From Amanita rubescens (taxonomy: Eukaryota > Basidiomycota > Agaricomycetes > Agaricales > Amanitaceae): a stretch of DNA of 44,808 nt. A model generated the notes under the pieces. The model had not been told where the DNA came from and ran no database searches. It saw only the letters and a list, made by a program, of their open reading frames with translations. The stretch is from positions 1 through 44,808 of the forward strand of contig WION01000431.1 of the NCBI GenBank assembly GCA_015039365.1, written 5' to 3'. Shown in pieces: positions 42,058-44,808 of this stretch. Positions within the stretch are counted from its first letter, which is position 1. The number at the start of each line of letters is the position of its first letter. The translations under genes and the position numbers were made by a program.

Positions 42058-43056
42058 ATGACAACTGCAGTTTCCTTCCCAGCCGAGCTCGTCAATTTAA
42101 TCGTTCGCTTTCTTTGGTCATATCGACTCTCAATCAATGAACGCGTCGCCTTTATGACGTCTATACCATTCTTCAATTCGGCATGGAGGAATGCGTATAT
42201 CCGTGCATCAACAGAGGACGTCTACATCCCCTGTGCCTCTTATGTGGACCATTTTCTTAGCATCCTACGCCGAGAATCCAGATTTTATGATAAGGAGACA
42301 CAGGCACGCTTTGAGGCCAGGTGTCGCACCATCACTTTTGTCATTGCCCATCCGCATGTGCCCCAGGAAGGGTCTACTACAGAGCATCCAGCCGGTATAG
42401 CCATGGCGGACGTTCTCCGCTTTATCACGGACAAGAAAATATCCTACGTCCCCAACTTGCGTAAAATTGCAATTCACTATCATAACATGCCAGGCTTCGA
42501 TGATATATTCGAGCACTCACGACTTGCGGATTTCCCTTCGCAGGTTACTGAACTGGAGATAGTCCACACATTCAGTCCTGCAATGCCCGACTTTTTGGTC
42601 TCCAGGTTGCGAAGAGTCCTACCCATCTTAGATGGAGATCTCCTGTCTCTTTCGTGGAGCATGCCAAACATAAGACATCTCACTCTGGCAGGTGTCGGGG
42701 GTTGTTACGTTGCAGACATGGTTAATGTCTGTCGGAATATTGTAGATCTGGAACTCGACCTCTCATATGGCCCGCTTAGGGAGATACACACTGCTGGGGT
42801 TCCCAACTCGCTTCAGCGACTCATAATACATGCGCCAGGAGATGTCAACCCCGGGCCTTTCAAAGAATCTCTTGCAGGTGCTCACGTTGAACGTCTCCCT
42901 GATGTGCATTTTCCCAGCAGAGAAATATGTCTATTGCCGGGCGTTGGGGGTAGCTATGCCAGTGGTGACATGAAGGCCTTAGACCATTATTCCTATCTTA
43001 TTCTGTATTATTATCCTGCGAACTTAGAAACGCCCTGGTCTGGGTGGTATGATTAG
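42058..43056 (+). CDS. F-box-like / leucine-rich protein
   Basis: Single open frame of 332 aa from ATG 42058. An in-frame ATG at 42007 would add 17 residues, but the TATA spacing and the usual family start favour 42058. The N-terminus VSFPAELVNLIVRFLWSYRL resembles the F-box-like helix (F-P-x-E-L-x-x-L-I-x-x-x-L) of the large Agaricomycete family that pairs it with degenerate leucine-rich repeats. Later segments show that pattern: YVPNLRKIAIHYHNMPGFDD, FPSQVTELEIVHTF, MPNIRHLTLAGVGG, NIVDLELDLSYGPL and NSLQRLIIHAPGDV. Such proteins are thought to recruit substrates to SCF ubiquitin ligases via Skp1, but binding is not shown here. The gene is intact; no introns are needed. Confidence 0.65.
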   Translation: MTTAVSFPAELVNLIVRFLWSYRLSINERVAFMTSIPFFNSAWRNAYIRASTEDVYIPCASYVDHFLSILRRESRFYDKETQARFEARCRTITFVIAHPHVPQEGSTTEHPAGIAMADVLRFITDKKISYVPNLRKIAIHYHNMPGFDDIFEHSRLADFPSQVTELEIVHTFSPAMPDFLVSRLRRVLPILDGDLLSLSWSMPNIRHLTLAGVGGCYVADMVNVCRNIVDLELDLSYGPLREIHTAGVPNSLQRLIIHAPGDVNPGPFKESLAGAHVERLPDVHFPSREICLLPGVGGSYASGDMKALDHYSYLILYYYPANLETPWSGWYD

Positions 43057-43330
43057 GGTTTATATTTGAAAAAGCGACATCTCAAAATCTTGAAGAGCTT
43101 TTTTTATAAATAAAATGTTTATTCGAGTGTATGAGAACTAATACAAGTACTATGGATACTCAATGCTGCCCGAGGCAGTATAAAAAGAGAAACGGAAAGT
43201 GTTTGTAAGTAATCGAGTAAATCGTGAGGCGGTGATCAAAAATACGTAGAAGACTCAAGACAGTCAGTGGACATTCGAAAGGGACATCTTCAAAGGAGTA
43301 TGTGGATTCAGTTGGTTAGTGTGAGGTTCA
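43057..43330. other. 3' flank of F-box-like gene
   Basis: AT-rich with TTTTTTTATAAATAAAATG at 43099-43117, a plausible polyadenylation region for the plus-strand gene. No gene. Confidence 0.35.
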
Positions 43331-43449
43331 GTGACTGGGTCACCGAAGGTAGGCAACAGTGATAGACGCGGTGGCAGTAAGGTGACCGGTGAACTTGTAC
43401 CAGCGGTTTCTCAAGATACCCAGTGGCCTTGGCTGTTTTGCGAGGCACA

Positions 43450-43930
43450 TGTAGGCAACAGGGATTGTGACGTGGGCATGATTACATTGGAAATAGGCGG
43501 TGGAATCCTTTGTCGACGAGTTCCGCAGAGTCTGGGATTTCTGGGAATATTTCAATGTTGTGAGTGGCGCTGAGGCACTTGTTCATGAATATGGCAGTTT
43601 CTGATTGAACTGCTAGTTTTCGAGACGGAGCTTCACGAGTGAAGTATGGGTTACGGTGAGGAAACGGGGATTCCCGTGTCGGTCATCATAGGCAGAACGG
43701 CGATAGGGAGTATTCAAGGTGACAACAACGTCGTCAGAGGGTGCAAGCTCAGTGAGCATGAATGTATGGAAAGCAAAATTGCGGTTGGGCTCGGGGAAAG
43801 GACCGACATCCACAAAGGTGATAGGGATTTTCCGCTCTGGGAAGGGCGGGTCCAGGATCGATGGCCGGGCTTGGCATGGAGTGATGGCATCATCAAAGCC
43901 GCCAGAGAAGATTCATCATGAGCGCCTCGA
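43450..43930 (-). other. Possible minus-strand gene or relic, unidentified
   Basis: Two minus-strand open segments read like protein. One runs from about 43916 to a TAG at 43619 (GFDDAITPCQARPSILDPPF, FVDVGPFPEPNRNFAFHTFM, LAPSDDVVVTLNTPYRRSAY). The other, one base out of frame, is at about 43490-43615 (AVQSETAIFMNKCLSATHNI, EIPDSAELVDKGFHRLF). A GTAACC...AACTAG interval (42 nt) could be an intron but does not restore the frame. No start was found. It may be a frameshifted relic of an unknown gene. Confidence 0.3.
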
Positions 43931-44244
43931 GGGCCGCTCAGGTAAGCAATGGGATTGGCCATGGAGTTGGTCATAGTATGGTCACTCGAGTCATTGGGGT
44001 TTGCTGCATGAGAGATGGCAGGGTTGAAAGAAGAAGATTTTGCTCTGCATTTATTTACCTGCGTACCTCTATTTATCGCATCGCGTTTTTATACCAGGAG
44101 GATCGTGTTTCGATGTGCAATTCCTGTCAGATACTTTTTGAAACAAAACTATAGGTACCGTGACGTGCCATCGACGAACAGGGCAGGACGCGAGTGCTAG
44201 GACGTTCGTAACAGACGTACTTGCGCCCAAAAACTGCTGTTGAC

Positions 44245-44544
44245 ATGTCTGATGAGATAGTTTTTCACTACCGCGCGGCTTGCATAGTCGTTCCTGCTAG
44301 TCCATGGTATCTCGGCGCTGCATCATGCATAGTACAAACAAACTTACCAGCTTCCTTTATGTTCATTTCGATGGTTATCCTTGTTCGCTGTGTGGGGATG
44401 GTATGGGGCGTCGTCTCTCTTGATTATGACTATATCGATTTCCAAGTTCCCCCCCTTCTGCGTCTTCTTGGGTTATCGCCATTCTCAGCGCTCGCAGTGC
44501 CTGCAGGAATCATCGTGCGACGATTGTTGTTGACATTGCGATAA
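44245..44544 (+). CDS. Possible small membrane protein
   Basis: A 99-aa open frame from ATG 44245 with two hydrophobic stretches (NLPASFMFISMVILVRCVGM and LGLSPFSALAVPAGIIV). No family was recognised, and a chance frame is possible. It ends 70 bases before the second copy of the GST upstream repeat. Confidence 0.2.
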   Translation: MSDEIVFHYRAACIVVPASPWYLGAASCIVQTNLPASFMFISMVILVRCVGMVWGVVSLDYDYIDFQVPPLLRLLGLSPFSALAVPAGIIVRRLLLTLR

Positions 44545-44612
44545 CTAGCTGGAGTTGAACGATTCGTACTTTACGTTGCTGTATATCACATTTATAGAAG
44601 TTCTTGATACTA

Positions 44613-44808
44613 ATTCATATACTCTTCTATTTTGCCATGCCAAGTATGGCAATAGTTTCTCCGGCTCTGTGAGAGTCTGAGTAAGCGCTGAAGCAACTCC
44701 TTTCTCAAACCCGACACAATTGGACACATTCTGTCAAACCTACATTGTGTCCTTGGAACTGAGACACTGAATTGAGGACAAGGTAGTATCGCCTGACGTG
44801 ATGAGGAT
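44613..44808 (+). repeat. Dispersed repeat R4, copy 2 (cut by window edge)
   Basis: Second copy of the 35802-36018 block that precedes the GST gene, in the same orientation, about 8.8 kb away. It ends at the window boundary at exactly the point that corresponds to 36018. Confidence 0.85.

Overview
The window looks like genomic DNA of a basidiomycete fungus, most likely an Agaricomycete close to Rhizoctonia/Ceratobasidium. That assignment is inference. It rests on very short introns (many 46-60 nt), high intron density, CTGAC-like branch sites, no operon-like spacing, and families common in Agaricomycetes: KRE2/MNT1-type mannosyltransferase, a seven-TM receptor-like family, DUF2235, and an F-box-like/leucine-rich family. 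Gene models were built by hand from GT-AG splice sites, reading-frame continuity and comparison of paralogues inside the window.

Layout. 1-4.3 kb holds two paralogous secreted two-repeat proteins on the plus strand, set in a mosaic of duplicated non-coding DNA that includes broken copies of the 3' end of the next gene. 4.9-9.2 kb (minus) is a large intact PPS1-type dual-specificity phosphatase gene. 11.1-21.2 kb (minus) carries three paralogous seven-TM genes (one decayed, two intact), with a 15-exon subtilisin-like protease between the second and third. 22.7-26.5 kb (plus) has two unrecognised protein genes. 26.8-28.8 kb (minus) is a BCS1-like AAA ATPase. 29.1-33.6 kb (minus) is a tandem pair of KRE2-type alpha-1,2-mannosyltransferase genes. 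33.6-36.2 kb is gene-poor and repeat-containing. 36.2-37.0 kb (plus) is a phi-class-like glutathione S-transferase. 38.1-43.1 kb holds two members of an unrecognised family flanking a broken DUF2235 hydrolase relic, then an F-box-like gene. The last 196 bases are a second copy of the GST upstream region.

No pathway links the genes. The common theme is local duplication followed by divergence or decay: secreted proteins, seven-TM proteins, mannosyltransferases, the GST promoter, and the family at 38 and 41 kb. A second theme is ultra-short exons: 6-nt exons in the protease (completing the codon of the predicted catalytic Asp) and in both mannosyltransferases, which also share a 10-nt exon. No tRNA, rRNA, CRISPR array or intact transposon was recognised.
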